From contig NZ_CP027665.1 of NCBI RefSeq assembly GCF_003008555.2, forward strand, positions 496,001 through 560,000: DNA of 64,000 nucleotides. Reading direction: 5' to 3'. Below the pieces are notes generated by a model, which saw only the letters and a program-made list of their open reading frames with translations, did no database searches and was not told the DNA's origin. The stretch comes from Pukyongiella litopenaei (GTDB taxonomy: Bacteria; Pseudomonadota; Alphaproteobacteria; Rhodobacterales; Rhodobacteraceae). The position numbers and the translations under genes were made by a program. This document shows, piece by piece, positions 39,918 to 50,001 of the stretch; the stretch's first letter is position 1, and each line of letters starts with the position of its first letter.

Positions 39918-39948
39918 CGAACGGCGCGGAGTGCCTCCGCGCCGTTCG
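39918..39948 (-). terminator. strong GC-rich hairpin after lpxC
   Basis: A perfect 13-base stem (CGAACGGCGCGGA, 39918-39930, with its complement at 39936-39948) encloses GTGCC. It starts 26 bases beyond the lpxC stop. No T-tract follows on either strand, so it may terminate only partly or protect the 3' end. Confidence 0.5.
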
Positions 39949-39973
39949 GCTTGGGTATCATCGTCACCGCCGG

Positions 39974-40894
39974 TCAGGCAACCTGCGGGATCTCGGCCCA
40001 GGCCAGGCCGGCACCGGGCAGGCGGGCGGCGGTGGCCGCGTCGCACACGACCAGCCGCGCCGCGCCCGGCGTGTCGAACAGGGCCCGCAGCAGTGTGTTG
40101 GTCAGCGAATGACCGGCGCGTTCGCCCACATAGCGGCCCAGGATCGGCCCGCCGGCCATGGCCAGGTCGCCCAGCGCATCCAGCATCTTGTGGCGCACCG
40201 CTTCATCCGCGTGACGGAACCCGCCCGGCGACAGCACGTCGTCGCCATCGACCACCACAGCGTTGTCCAGAGAGCCGCCCAGTGCCAGCCCCTGGTCATG
40301 CATCGCGTCCACATCGGCCTTGCGGCAGAAGGTGCGGCTGTCGCACAGCTCGCGCGCAAAGGTGCCGTTGCACATGTTCAGCGATTTCGACTGCCGGCCG
40401 ATCGCCGCGTCGTGAAAATCGATATGGAACTCGATCACGAAATCCTGCGACGGCAGCAGCGTCGCCCGGGCGCCGTCCTTTTCGACCGTGACCGGCTTGA
40501 GGATCTCGACCGCGACGACAGGCGCATCCAGACGCCGCAATCCCCGTTCCATGATGCCGCGCACGAAGGGCGCCGACGAGCCATCGAGGATCGGCACCTC
40601 GGGTCCGTCGATTTCGACCAGCGCGTTGTGAACGCCGCACCCGGCCAGCGCCGCCATGAGATGCTCGACCGTGGACACGGATACGCCCGCCTCGTTGATC
40701 AGCCGCGTGCAGAGCGGCGAGCGTTCGACGAAATCCCACTGCGCGGGGATCATCGCGTTGCCGATGCGGATATCGGTGCGGCGAAACCAGATCCCGTGAC
40801 CGGCGGCGGCCGGACGCAGCACCAGCCTGGCAGGCGCGCCGCCATGCAGGCCGACACCTTCGAAGACAACCGGGGCTTTGAGCGTGTTCTGCAC
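39974..40894 (-). CDS. lpxC: UDP-3-O-acyl-N-acetylglucosamine deacetylase
   Basis: LpxC is the committed, zinc-dependent step of lipid A synthesis, so the organism makes lipopolysaccharide. The 306 residues begin MQNTLKAPVVFEGVGLHGG, with zinc ligands His78 (TVEHLMAAL), His235 and Asp239 (HKMLDALGDL) and catalytic His262 (GHSLTNTL). I choose the GTG at 40894, five or six bases after GAGGT and matching family N-termini; an ATG at 40909 is in frame. It follows ftsZ at the end of the dcw cluster, as in many proteobacteria, but a terminator separates them. Confidence 0.95.
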   Translation of the reverse strand: MQNTLKAPVVFEGVGLHGGAPARLVLRPAAAGHGIWFRRTDIRIGNAMIPAQWDFVERSPLCTRLINEAGVSVSTVEHLMAALAGCGVHNALVEIDGPEVPILDGSSAPFVRGIMERGLRRLDAPVVAVEILKPVTVEKDGARATLLPSQDFVIEFHIDFHDAAIGRQSKSLNMCNGTFARELCDSRTFCRKADVDAMHDQGLALGGSLDNAVVVDGDDVLSPGGFRHADEAVRHKMLDALGDLAMAGGPILGRYVGERAGHSLTNTLLRALFDTPGAARLVVCDAATAARLPGAGLAWAEIPQVA

Positions 40895-41044
40895 GGGGCA
40901 ACCTCGCATGACGGGACCGGTCTGCTACCGGCTCGCCAACGAGGTAGTCGAGGTATCGCCCCCGCTCAACTCAATCTTTGCAACCAATTGAAACATCCCC
41001 GTAACAATCGGGCAAGACATCGCGCACAACCCCGTAACACACTG

Positions 41045-41079
41045 ACCCAAAACAACAAACGGCCGCAGAATGCGGCCGT
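41045..41079 (-). terminator. intrinsic terminator after ftsZ
   Basis: A perfect nine-base stem (ACGGCCGCA, 41059-41067, with its complement at 41071-41079) encloses GAA; on the minus strand it is followed by TTGTTGTTTT. It lies 24 bases after the ftsZ stop and separates the dcw cluster from lpxC. Confidence 0.8.
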
Positions 41080-41102
41080 CTGGAACAGCAATTGTGACTG
41101 GC

Positions 41103-42746
41103 TCAGTTGGCCTGGCGGCGCAGGAAAGCCGGGATCTCGATACGGTCCTGATCCGCGTCGCCACGGACCTGATCGGGTGCCGTAGCGTCACCGCCGCGCA
41201 TGGGCGGCTGTGCCCGTTCGGCCGGGGTATCGGCGGCGTGACCCGTCATCCGGTTGATCAGCGAATTGATCCCGAACCGCTGGCGATCCCCGTGCTGGGC
41301 CGCATCGACGGCATCGGCCTGACCCGCGCCGGCGGTGGCGGCCTGCTGCGGTTCATAGCCCGGCGGCACCTTGTTGACGGCCCGAAGCAGCCGCTCCCGA
41401 ACGGCCGGGGAAACCCCCGAATGGCCGCCATCGGCGATGGCCGCCGGTTGCGGAACCGGTTCGGGGCGCGCCGTGCGCACCACATCGTCGCGGCCCGCGG
41501 TCATCGGATCGAACACGTCCGGGGCCGGGGCATCGGCCACCTTGTCGAACAGGCCCGGTTCGCTGGCGGCGGGCGCTGGGGTGGTCGCTGGGGCGGGCTC
41601 TGCCGCGACCTCGGCAACCGCTTCATGTGCGGCAGGAGCGACGGAAGCAGCATGGGCCGCGGGTTGCGCGGGGGCCGGGGCTGCGGCCGCCGGCTGCTGT
41701 TCCGGCTCCGATGCCGCGGTTTCGGTCGCCAGGGGTGCCCGGAGCGGGCGGCGCGGCACCGGGGTGTTCAGCAATTCCTCGCTGGCGTCGATGCCGGTGG
41801 CGACGACGCTGACGCGCATCGCGCCTTCCATCGCGGTGTCCAGGGTGCTGCCGACGATGATGTTGGCATCCGGGTCCACCTGTTCGCGAATGCAGTTCGC
41901 GGCCTCGTCCAGTTCGAACAGGGTCAGGTCGTGACCGCCGGTGATGTTGATGAGAACACCCTTGGCGCCCTTGAGGCTGATTTCGTCCAGCAGCGGGTTG
42001 GCGATCGCCTTTTCGGCGGCTTCCTTGGCGCGGTCTTCGCCGTTGGATTCGCCGGTGCCCATCATCGCCTTGCCCATCTCGTCCATCACCGCGCGCACGT
42101 CGGCAAAGTCGAGGTTGATCAGGCCCGGCCGCACCATCAGGTCGGTCACGCCCTTGACGCCCTGGTAGAGAACGTCATCGGCCATCGAGAAGGCTTCGGT
42201 AAAGGTGGTCTTTTCATTCGCCAGGCGGAACAGGTTCTGGTTCGGAATGATGATCAGCGTATCGACCACCTTTTGCAGGCTGTCGACCCCGTCCTCGGCC
42301 TGGCGCATCCGCTTGGCGCCCTCGAACTGGAACGGCTTGGTGACGACACCCACGGTCAGCACGCCCAGTTCGCGCGCGGCCTGCGCGATGATCGGCGCGG
42401 CGCCGGTGCCGGTGCCGCCGCCCATGCCGGCGGTGATGAAGCACATATGCGCCCCGGCCAGGTGGTCGATGATCTGTTCGATGCTTTCCTCGGCGGCGGC
42501 GGCACCGACACTGGCGCGGGCCCCGGCGCCCAGGCCCTCGGTCACCTTCACGCCCAGCTGCACCCGGCTCTCGGCCGCGCTCTGCGCCAGCGCCTGCGCG
42601 TCGGTATTGGCCACCACGAACTCGACCCCGTCGAGTTGCTTCTCGATCATGTTATTGACGGCGTTGCCCCCTGCCCCGCCGACACCGAACACGGTGATCC
42701 GCGGCTTGAGGTCCTGCTGTCCCGGTATGGAGAGGTTGAGTGTCAT
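41103..42746 (-). CDS. ftsZ: cell division protein FtsZ
   Basis: FtsZ is the tubulin-like GTPase that forms the division ring. The 547 residues have the GTPase core (about 1-320, with GGAGGNAV and the tubulin signature GGGTGTG), then an unusually long Ala/Pro-rich linker (about 330-530) and the conserved C-terminal peptide [13 protein letters not shown] that binds FtsA and membrane anchors. Long linkers are usual in alphaproteobacteria. The start has GGCGGACCAGACAG upstream. A 185-base gap separates it from ftsA, room for its own promoter; I see AT-rich stretches there but no convincing hexamers. Confidence 0.98.
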   Translation of the reverse strand: MTLNLSIPGQQDLKPRITVFGVGGAGGNAVNNMIEKQLDGVEFVVANTDAQALAQSAAESRVQLGVKVTEGLGAGARASVGAAAAEESIEQIIDHLAGAHMCFITAGMGGGTGTGAAPIIAQAARELGVLTVGVVTKPFQFEGAKRMRQAEDGVDSLQKVVDTLIIIPNQNLFRLANEKTTFTEAFSMADDVLYQGVKGVTDLMVRPGLINLDFADVRAVMDEMGKAMMGTGESNGEDRAKEAAEKAIANPLLDEISLKGAKGVLINITGGHDLTLFELDEAANCIREQVDPDANIIVGSTLDTAMEGAMRVSVVATGIDASEELLNTPVPRRPLRAPLATETAASEPEQQPAAAAPAPAQPAAHAASVAPAAHEAVAEVAAEPAPATTPAPAASEPGLFDKVADAPAPDVFDPMTAGRDDVVRTARPEPVPQPAAIADGGHSGVSPAVRERLLRAVNKVPPGYEPQQAATAGAGQADAVDAAQHGDRQRFGINSLINRMTGHAADTPAERAQPPMRGGDATAPDQVRGDADQDRIEIPAFLRRQAN

Positions 42747-42931
42747 CTGTCTGGTCCGCCTGTTTTATGTGCTGCCGGCCCACCCGTTCGGCGGGCTGAA
42801 TTCTTGTCCATTGCTCCAATCCTACTGTTACATTGCAGCAACGTCACCAAAAAAACGCAAAAACACCGCAAAATATGGGCAACTTTCTGCCGGAACCCGC
42901 GTGATTTCGACCCGGCAACGACATGTTGCGG

Positions 42932-44266
42932 TCACCAGTTGTTCTGGATCCATCGCACCGCCCGCCAGAAGGATCGCGCCGGGTATCTGTCCACCGGGAT
43001 CTCGAAATCCCACCATTCGTCCTGCGGATAGGCGGCAAACAGCGCCAGGCCGACCGCGCCCGAGAATCCCGGCCCCGTCGCCGCCTGCGGCAGCCCGTGC
43101 ACGCGCAGAGGACGCCCCAGCCGCACCCGTTGCCCGAGAATCCGCGCCGCCAGCCCGTCCAGGCCGGGGATCTGGCTGCCGCCACCGGTCAAAACGATCT
43201 GCTGGCTGGGCAGGGCCTCGAACCCGGCCGCATCCAGCCGCGCGCGCACCTCTTCGAGGATCTCCTCGACGCGCGGGCGCATGATGCCGATCAGCTCGGC
43301 CCGGCTGATCGAGCGGCGATCATGTTCCCAGTCGCCGGTGTCGCCGCCCAGGTCGATGCGGTCGCGGTCGTCCATGCCCGTCGCGTGCACGCCGCCATGG
43401 CGGGTCTTGATCTCTTCGGCCTTGACCAGCGGAATGCTCAGGCCCATCGAAATGTCGCCGGTGACATGATCGCCGCCCATGCGGACGCAATCGGAAAAGA
43501 TCATGTGCTTCTTCATGAAGATCGACACGCCCGTCGATCCGCCGCCCATGTCGATGCAGGCCGCCCCCAGTTCCTGTTCGTCCTCGACCAGCGCCGCGAT
43601 CCCCGAGACATAGGCCGACGAGGCGATGCCCGCCAGTTCGAGGTCGCAGCGGCGGATGCAGCGCGCCAGCGTCTGCACCACGCCCGCGTCCACGGTCAGC
43701 ATGTGCATGTCGACCGACAGGCTCTGACCCAGCTGGCCGCGCGGGTCGCCCAGCCCCGACCGGTTGTCGAGCGCGAAATTCACCGGCTGGGCATGCAGGA
43801 CCTCGCGCCCGTGGCCATAATCGGGCACGTCGCACGAGGCCAGCACCTGCGCCACCTCGGCTTCGCGGATCACCTGCCCGTCGAGATCGATCGACGCGTC
43901 CAGCCCGTAGGACCGCGGTTCGCCCCCCGAGAAACAGGCGATGACATGATCGACCCGCTGCTCGGCCATCTTCTGGGCGCCCTGCAACGCGGTGCGGATG
44001 GCGCTTTCGGTTTCGGCCATCGCCTCGATTTCGCCAAAGCGCACGCCGCGCGACCGGGTGGTCTTGGCCCCGATGACCCGGAACCCGGATTGCCCGGCCA
44101 GCGCCCCGATCGAGTTGTCGTCGCTTTGCGGGCGGGCGCCGTCAAAGCGCAGCACGAGGCAGGAAATCTTGGTTGTGCCGATATCGAGAATGGCGATGAC
44201 GCCCCGCTGCATCGCGGCCCGGCGCATCTGCCGCATCGCCCGCTGGGTCTGGTAAAGCTCGGTCAT
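42932..44266 (-). CDS. ftsA: cell division protein FtsA
   Basis: FtsA is the actin-like membrane tether of the Z-ring. The 444 residues show the actin-family motifs: phosphate 1 (IAILDIGTTKISCLV, 24-38), the SHS2 1C subdomain (about 105-190), phosphate 2 (ACIDMGGGSTGVSIF) and adenosine (VLTGGGSQIPGL). The C-terminus (PARSFWRAVRWIQNNW) is an amphipathic helix for membrane binding. It starts nine bases after ftsQ on the same strand. Full-length and typical. Confidence 0.97.
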   Translation of the reverse strand: MTELYQTQRAMRQMRRAAMQRGVIAILDIGTTKISCLVLRFDGARPQSDDNSIGALAGQSGFRVIGAKTTRSRGVRFGEIEAMAETESAIRTALQGAQKMAEQRVDHVIACFSGGEPRSYGLDASIDLDGQVIREAEVAQVLASCDVPDYGHGREVLHAQPVNFALDNRSGLGDPRGQLGQSLSVDMHMLTVDAGVVQTLARCIRRCDLELAGIASSAYVSGIAALVEDEQELGAACIDMGGGSTGVSIFMKKHMIFSDCVRMGGDHVTGDISMGLSIPLVKAEEIKTRHGGVHATGMDDRDRIDLGGDTGDWEHDRRSISRAELIGIMRPRVEEILEEVRARLDAAGFEALPSQQIVLTGGGSQIPGLDGLAARILGQRVRLGRPLRVHGLPQAATGPGFSGAVGLALFAAYPQDEWWDFEIPVDRYPARSFWRAVRWIQNNW

Positions 44267-44275
44267 GTTACGTCG

Positions 44276-45157
44276 TTACCCATCCGTTTTCTCGATCTCG
44301 ACACCGCGAATGCGCCACCAGTCCGTGACGGCACCCTCGCTCATCCGCAGGGTGGGCCGTTCGGCCAGCCGCACATCCACCACCGCCACGTCGCGGTCCA
44401 GCATGTCCTGCGCCTCGGACAGGGCGATCACCCGTTCCAGCGCCCGCTGCGGCCGCTCGGAGGGCAGCATGATGCGCTGTCCCCGGTCCAGCACCACGTC
44501 CCAGCGCCGCTGCCCGACCCGGACCAGCCCGCGCAGCCGGTGCGCCAGCGGCGCCGCCGCATCGGTCAGGCGCAGCGCCTCGGCCACGTTGTCCTGCGCG
44601 CCCCGGCCCGCGATCAGCGGCAGGTCGGGGTGGTCGGCCCGGCTGGCGATGGTGGCGATACGCACGCCGGTCGCATCGACCAGCGCCAGCCCCTGCGGGC
44701 CGCGCCAGACCGCCGCGGGCACCCGTTCGGTCACGTCGATCTGCAACACGCCGCCGGGGCGGATCCGCGCGGCGGCGCTGTCCACCGGGGCCATGCCCGA
44801 CACCAGTTCCCGGATCACCGCCAGGTCGATATCGAAGGACGACGCCGGCAGGCTGACCGGCACCCTGGCGCGGATATGGTCGGCCAGCGCCGGGTTGGCC
44901 CCGTCGATGGCCATCAACTCGACCATGAATTCGGGACGCTGGCGAAACTCCTGCCACTTGGCATCCGACCAGGCCACGATCTGGTCGCGGCGCTGGCTGT
45001 CGGCGAGAACCGCCACCGTCAGGCCGGCCACCACCGCCAGCGGCAACCCCAGTTTCAGCGTCAGCCGGATACCCGGCGTCAGCATCCATCGCTGCATCCG
45101 GTAATGCAGCCGGGACGGCGCCGGATCGCGCGGCGCTGGCTGGCCTAGCGGTCGCAT
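44276..45157 (-). CDS. ftsQ: cell division protein FtsQ
   Basis: FtsQ is a bitopic inner-membrane protein linking early and late division proteins. The 293 residues consist of a short basic cytoplasmic part, one membrane helix (about 37-55, LGLPLAVVAGLTVAVLA), a POTRA domain (about 80-155, starting FMVELMAIDGANPAL) and the FtsQ beta domain (155-285, IDVTERVPAAVWRGPQG and DVVLDRGQRIMLPS). I place the start at MRPLGQPAPRDPAP (45157), overlapping the end of ddlB by 13 bases; the frame stays open upstream inside ddlB. Confidence 0.95.
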   Translation of the reverse strand: MRPLGQPAPRDPAPSRLHYRMQRWMLTPGIRLTLKLGLPLAVVAGLTVAVLADSQRRDQIVAWSDAKWQEFRQRPEFMVELMAIDGANPALADHIRARVPVSLPASSFDIDLAVIRELVSGMAPVDSAAARIRPGGVLQIDVTERVPAAVWRGPQGLALVDATGVRIATIASRADHPDLPLIAGRGAQDNVAEALRLTDAAAPLAHRLRGLVRVGQRRWDVVLDRGQRIMLPSERPQRALERVIALSEAQDMLDRDVAVVDVRLAERPTLRMSEGAVTDWWRIRGVEIEKTDG

Positions 45158-46065
45158 GAGGCATCCTCCACCAGCCAGCGGCACAGCGCGCCGAAACCGG
45201 TGCCCGTCACCGCCGCCTGTTCCGGCGCCAGCGAGGTGGGCGTCATGCCCGGCTGGGTGTTGGTCTCGAGCAGGATCAGCCCGTCGGCGCCAAGGCTTTC
45301 GTCCCAGCGGAAATCGGTCCGGCTGACACCCCGGCACCCCAGCGCCTCATGCGCCCGCTGCGCATAGTCGAGACACAGCGCGGTGATCTCGGCGGGGATC
45401 TCGGCGGGCACCACATGGCGCGACCCGCCGGGTTTGTACTTGGCGTCGTAATCGTACCAGCCATCGGCATAGATGTCGGTCACCGCCAGCGCCCGCCCCC
45501 CCATCACCGTGGTGGTCATCTCGCGCCCCGGCACGAACCGTTCCACCATCACCCTGTCGGGCATCGCATCCGACAGCTGCGGCGGGCCGTTGGCGGCCTC
45601 GTTGACCAGGTAGACCCCGACCGACGAGCCTTCGTTGTTCGGCTTGACCACATAGGGCGGCGCCATCACATGCCGGGCGCGCACGTCCTCGCGGGACGCG
45701 ATCAGGCTGTCGACCACGGGCAGCCCGGCGGCGCGGAAGGCGGATTTGGACCGTTCCTTGTCCATCGCCAGCGCCGAGGCCAGCACGCCGGAATGGGTAT
45801 AGGGGATGCGCAGCCATTCCAGCAGCCCCTGCACGCAGCCGTCTTCGCCCCAGCGTCCATGCAGGGCGTTGAACACCACGTCGGGCGCAACGGCGCGCAG
45901 ACGTTCCGCCAGGTCCGCCCCGGCGTCCAGTTCCACGACCTCGTATCCCTCGCCCCTCAATGCGGTGGCGCATTCGCGCCCGCTCGACAGCGACACCTCG
46001 CGCTCGGCCGAGGGTCCGCCCATCAACACCGCCACCTTGGGGATCGTCCTGCCCGACTGACCCAC
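45145..46065 (-). CDS. ddlB: D-alanine-D-alanine ligase
   Basis: Joins two D-alanines for the peptidoglycan stem peptide. The 306 residues have the ATP-grasp layout: VAVLMGGPSAEREVSLSSG at the start, VVKPNNEGSSVGVYLV, the omega-loop region YDAKYKPGG, and the metal ligand stretch LLETNTQPGMTPTSL. The length is typical of DdlB in dcw clusters. It overlaps ftsQ and follows murB with a gap of 98 bases. Confidence 0.97.
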   Translation of the reverse strand: MGQSGRTIPKVAVLMGGPSAEREVSLSSGRECATALRGEGYEVVELDAGADLAERLRAVAPDVVFNALHGRWGEDGCVQGLLEWLRIPYTHSGVLASALAMDKERSKSAFRAAGLPVVDSLIASREDVRARHVMAPPYVVKPNNEGSSVGVYLVNEAANGPPQLSDAMPDRVMVERFVPGREMTTTVMGGRALAVTDIYADGWYDYDAKYKPGGSRHVVPAEIPAEITALCLDYAQRAHEALGCRGVSRTDFRWDESLGADGLILLETNTQPGMTPTSLAPEQAAVTGTGFGALCRWLVEDASCDR

Positions 46066-46163
46066 AACAAGCGCCTCGAATTAGGCCGGGCTTGCCACCC
46101 GGTCCGGTTTTACCGCCGCGCCCGTTATGTTGCCTGTCGGTGCGTTCAGCGGTGGAGAATTAC

Positions 46164-47090
46164 CTACGGATCGCCGACCCGCATGATTTCCCACTCTAAC
46201 GTGATACCGCTTGAATCGTAAACCTTTTTTCGCACCTCCTCGCCCAGCCCTTCGAGATCGGCGGCGGTCGCGCCGTCGGCGTTGATCAGGAAATTCGGAT
46301 GTTTCTCGCTCATCTGCGCGCCACCGCGCCGCGCGCCGCGCAGCCCCGCGTCGTCGATCACCTTCCAGGCCTTGAGATCATGCACGTCATCGGCCCGCCC
46401 GGTCGACGAGAACCCCGCCGGGTTGCGGAAGGTCGAGCCCGCCGAGCGGTCCCGGGTCGGCTGGGTGGCGTCGCGCCGGGCCAGCTGGTCCTGCATCCGC
46501 TCATGCAGCGCGCCGGGATCGCCCGCAGGCGCGTCGAAGGTCGCCTCGACGATCACCGCGCCATCGGGAATATCGCTCTGCCGGTAGCGGAGGTTCAGGT
46601 CGGCGGCGCTCAGCGTGACCACCTCGCCCGCCCGAGTCACCGCGCGGACCGAGCGCAGCACGTCCGCCGTATAGGTGCCATAGCAGCCCGCGTTCATGCG
46701 CACCGCGCCGCCGATGCTGCCCGGAATGGTGCGCAGATAGGTCAGGTCGCGCCCGGCATCGGCGGCGCGCCGGGCCACATGCGCATCCAGCGCCGCCGCC
46801 CCGGCGGTCACGCGCGCGCCATCCACCGCGATGCCATTGAACCCGCGCCCGAGCCGGATGACCACCGCCCGCAACCCACCGTCCCGCACGATCAGGTTCG
46901 ACCCGACCCCGATCGGGAATACCGGGACCGCCGGGTCGAGATCGCGCAGGAACGCGGCGAGATCGTCGATATCGGCGGGCTGGAACAGCCAGTCCGCCGG
47001 CCCGCCGACGCGCAGCCAAATCAGATCGGCCAGCACGCGGTCAGGCGTCAGCCGCCCGCGCGGCCGCGGCAGATCCGGCCCGGCTGTCAT
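46164..47090 (-). CDS. murB: UDP-N-acetylenolpyruvoylglucosamine reductase
   Basis: MurB reduces enolpyruvyl-UDP-GlcNAc to UDP-MurNAc with FAD and NADPH. The 308 residues carry the FAD motifs ([39 protein letters not shown]) and the catalytic region [10 protein letters not shown] with the active serine, ending with [10 protein letters not shown] and Glu-containing LEWEI. It is a type II MurB by its missing extra C-terminal loop. The start [10 protein letters not shown] (47090) overlaps the upstream small membrane gene by four bases. Confidence 0.96.
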   Translation of the reverse strand: MTAGPDLPRPRGRLTPDRVLADLIWLRVGGPADWLFQPADIDDLAAFLRDLDPAVPVFPIGVGSNLIVRDGGLRAVVIRLGRGFNGIAVDGARVTAGAAALDAHVARRAADAGRDLTYLRTIPGSIGGAVRMNAGCYGTYTADVLRSVRAVTRAGEVVTLSAADLNLRYRQSDIPDGAVIVEATFDAPAGDPGALHERMQDQLARRDATQPTRDRSAGSTFRNPAGFSSTGRADDVHDLKAWKVIDDAGLRGARRGGAQMSEKHPNFLINADGATAADLEGLGEEVRKKVYDSSGITLEWEIMRVGDP

Positions 47091-47383
47091 TCGGGCAGGG
47101 CACGGCGGCGCAGCGCATTGCCGCCGACCAGCCCGACAATGGCCCCGAAAAGCGCCGGAAACAGGGCCCCGGTCAGCACCACGAAGGGCTGGAACGCCTC
47201 GGCCTCGTGGCCTTCGGTCACCGTGGCCAGCTGCACGATCAGCACCAGCGCCACCAGCGACAGGCCGGCGATCAGCCACAGCGCCCGGCGCAGCACGAAC
47301 AGCCGCCCCGCGGCCAGGCCGGCCAGTATCCCGGCGAGGGTCGCGGCAAGGGGCAGATAGGCGAGGGTCGACGCGAGTTCCAT
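47087..47383 (-). CDS. small membrane protein between murC and murB
   Basis: A 98-residue protein with three hydrophobic helices (about 8-28, 36-57 and 69-90), starting [21 protein letters not shown] do not recognise the family with certainty; a DUF2484-type gene occurs at this position in related genomes, but this sequence does not clearly match it. The ATG at 47383 is preceded by AAGGACTGCCGCA, and the stop overlaps murB by four bases, so it is translated with the mur genes. A role at the membrane stage of wall synthesis would be a guess. Confidence 0.75.
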   Translation of the reverse strand: MELASTLAYLPLAATLAGILAGLAAGRLFVLRRALWLIAGLSLVALVLIVQLATVTEGHEAEAFQPFVVLTGALFPALFGAIVGLVGGNALRRRALPE

Positions 47384-47480
47384 TGCGGCAGTCCTTTCTT
47401 GACGATCCGCGCCGTCTTGCCGCCTGCGCGCGGTCCTGTCCAGCCCCGCGCCTTCGGCCAATCGTCGCAGCCGGGGCCGG

Positions 47481-48884
47481 TCAGCCCGCCCGCGCCAGCC
47501 GTTCCGGCAGGGCGTTGGCCCAGGCGCTGATCGTGCCCGCGCCGAGGCAGACCACCATGTCGCCGGGCCGGGCCTCGTCGCGCACCAGCGCCTCGAGATC
47601 CGCCTCGGACAACAGCGCCCGCGCATCGCGATGGCCGTGGCGGACCAGCCCGGCAACGAGATCGTCACGGCTGGCGCCCTCGATCGGGGCTTCGCCGGCG
47701 GCAAAGACATCGGCGATCGCCACCACGTCGGCCTCGTTGAAACAGGCGCAGAAATCGTCGAACAGATCGTGCAGGCGGGTATAGCGATGCGGCTGGTGCA
47801 CCGCGATCACCCGGCCGGTCGCCGCCTGCCGCGCCGCCTTCATCACCGCCGCGATTTCCACCGGATGGTGGGCGTAATCGTCGATGATCGACACGCCGCC
47901 GACCTCGCCGACGCGGGTAAAGCGGCGGTTGACGCCGCCAAAGGCGGCCAGCGCCGCGCGGATCTGCGCGCGTTTCATGCCGAGGTGCCGCGCCACCGCC
48001 ACCGCCGACAGCGCGTTCGACACGTTGTGGTCGCCCGGCATCGGCAGGCTGCATTCCTCGATCACCGACCCTTCGCCCTGCAGGGCGATATCGAAATGCG
48101 CGACGCCGCCCTCGTAGCGCAGGTTGACCGCCCGCACATCGGCCTGGGCGTTGAAACCATAGGTGACGATACGCCGGTCGCTGATCCGGCCCACCAGCCG
48201 CTGCACCTCTTCGTGATCGGTGCAGCAGACCGCGACCCCGTAGAACGGGATATTCGACACGAAATCGAAGAACCCGTTGCGCAGCCGGTCGAAATCGCCC
48301 CAGTGCTCCATGTGCTCGGGGTCGATATTGGTGACGATGGCGATCGTGGCGGGCAGCCGGTTGAAGGTGCCGTCGCTTTCATCGGCCTCGACCACCATCC
48401 ATTCGCCCTGCCCCATCCGCGCGTTGCTGCCATAGGCATGGATGATCCCGCCATTGATCACGGTGGGATCGAACCCGCCCGCGACCATCAGTTCGGCCAT
48501 CATCGTCGTCGTGGTGGTCTTGCCATGGGTTCCGGCCACGGCGATGTTGGATTTCAGCCGCATCAGTTCGGCCAGCATCTCGGCCCGGCGCACCACCGGC
48601 AGGCCGCGCGCGCGCGCCCCGTCCAGTTCCGGGTTGCCCGGCTTGATCGCCGACGAGATCACCACCACCTCTGCCCCGTCCAGGTTCCTGCGGCTCTGGC
48701 CCTCGAAGATACGCGCGCCCAGCGCCGCCAGCCGTTCGGTGATCTTGCTGGATTTCAGGTCCGAGCCCTGCACCTCGTAGCCATGGTTCAACAACACCTC
48801 GGCGATGCCCGACATGCCGATCCCGCCGATCCCGACAAAGTGGATCGGGCCGACATCGAGGGGGAGTTTCGTTGCTGCGTTCAT
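47481..48884 (-). CDS. murC: UDP-N-acetylmuramate-L-alanine ligase
   Basis: MurC adds L-alanine to UDP-MurNAc. The 467 residues begin [26 protein letters not shown] and show the Mur-ligase P-loop [14 protein letters not shown], the carbamylated-lysine and metal regions ([14 protein letters not shown]), and the C-terminal domain with [10 protein letters not shown]. An in-frame ATG lies seven codons upstream (48902); GGAAGC favours 48884. It is 22 bases after murG. Full length. Confidence 0.97.
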   Translation of the reverse strand: MNAATKLPLDVGPIHFVGIGGIGMSGIAEVLLNHGYEVQGSDLKSSKITERLAALGARIFEGQSRRNLDGAEVVVISSAIKPGNPELDGARARGLPVVRRAEMLAELMRLKSNIAVAGTHGKTTTTTMMAELMVAGGFDPTVINGGIIHAYGSNARMGQGEWMVVEADESDGTFNRLPATIAIVTNIDPEHMEHWGDFDRLRNGFFDFVSNIPFYGVAVCCTDHEEVQRLVGRISDRRIVTYGFNAQADVRAVNLRYEGGVAHFDIALQGEGSVIEECSLPMPGDHNVSNALSAVAVARHLGMKRAQIRAALAAFGGVNRRFTRVGEVGGVSIIDDYAHHPVEIAAVMKAARQAATGRVIAVHQPHRYTRLHDLFDDFCACFNEADVVAIADVFAAGEAPIEGASRDDLVAGLVRHGHRDARALLSEADLEALVRDEARPGDMVVCLGAGTISAWANALPERLARAG

Positions 48885-48906
48885 GACCGGGCTTCCATCC
48901 ATATGT

Positions 48907-50001
48907 TCAGCGGCTCCTGTCCGCCAGTTCTTCGACAAGTGCAACCAGATGTTCGGTCGCATCGGGCTGCCCGGCGGCCAGCGCCGCATGGGCCATCTGC
49001 CGCGCGCCGTCGGGGTGTCCCAGAACCAGCGCGGCCTGTTCGGTGATGGTGGCGGCATCGGCCTTGGATTCCGGCACCATGATCGCCGCGCCCGCCTCGA
49101 CCAGCCCGCGCGCATTGGCGGTCTGGTGGTCGCCGGCGGCGGCGGCATAGGGCACCAGGATCGACGGCCGGCCGATCACCGTCAGTTCGGCAACGGTCGA
49201 GGCACCGGCCCGCGCGATCACCAGCTGCGCCTCGGTCATCCGCCGCGGCACGTCCTGGAAAAACGGCTGCACATCCGCGGCCAGCCCCAGTTCGGCATAG
49301 CGCGCCTCGACCCTTTCGATATCCTCGGGCCGGGCCTGGTGGCTGACGCGCAGCCGGTCGCGCAGGGCCTCGGGCAACGCGCCCAGCCCGTCCGGCGCGA
49401 TATCCGACAGCAGCCGCGCGCCCTGGCTGCCGCCGATCACCAGCACCGACATCGGATAGTCGCCGGGCGGGATATAGGGGGCGCCCGCGCGGTCGCGCAC
49501 CGCGTTGCGCACCGGGTTGCCCACATGCACGCCCTCGGCGCCCTCGGGCAGCACCGTGGGCCAGACCCCGCAGGCGACACGGGCCACGCGTGGCGCGAAC
49601 AGGCTGTTCACCTTGCCCAGCACGCCGTTCTGTTCATGGATCATCCGGGGCAGGCCCAGCAGCGTCGCCGCCGCCAGCGCCGGGATCGACGGATAGCCGC
49701 CGAACCCCACCACCGCATCGGGCCGGTCGCGGCGCATCGCGGTCACCGCGCCCAGCACGCCCGCGGCGATCCTCGGCGCGACCAGCGCCTTTTCCACCAG
49801 CCCGCCGCGGGCAAAGGTGGCGCTGGAGATCTCGGTGATCTCGGTCGTGTGCGGGAACCCGCCGGTATAGCGCGCACCGCGCGCATCGGTCGACAGTTTC
49901 ACCCGCCAGCCCCGGCGCAGCATCGCCTCGGCCAGCGCCTGGGCCGGAAACATGTGACCGCCGGTTCCGCCCGCCGCCAGCATCAGCAGCCGTTGCGTCA
50001 T
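48907..50001 (-). CDS. murG: UDP-GlcNAc:lipid I N-acetylglucosaminyltransferase MurG
   Basis: MurG makes lipid II on the cytoplasmic face of the inner membrane. The 364 residues have the GT-B fold with the G-loops [14 protein letters not shown] and [12 protein letters not shown], the [11 protein letters not shown] stretch and the donor-site motif [31 protein letters not shown]. It overlaps the end of ftsW by four bases and is followed by murC. Typical length. Confidence 0.97.
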   Translation of the reverse strand: MTQRLLMLAAGGTGGHMFPAQALAEAMLRRGWRVKLSTDARGARYTGGFPHTTEITEISSATFARGGLVEKALVAPRIAAGVLGAVTAMRRDRPDAVVGFGGYPSIPALAAATLLGLPRMIHEQNGVLGKVNSLFAPRVARVACGVWPTVLPEGAEGVHVGNPVRNAVRDRAGAPYIPPGDYPMSVLVIGGSQGARLLSDIAPDGLGALPEALRDRLRVSHQARPEDIERVEARYAELGLAADVQPFFQDVPRRMTEAQLVIARAGASTVAELTVIGRPSILVPYAAAAGDHQTANARGLVEAGAAIMVPESKADAATITEQAALVLGHPDGARQMAHAALAAGQPDATEHLVALVEELADRSR

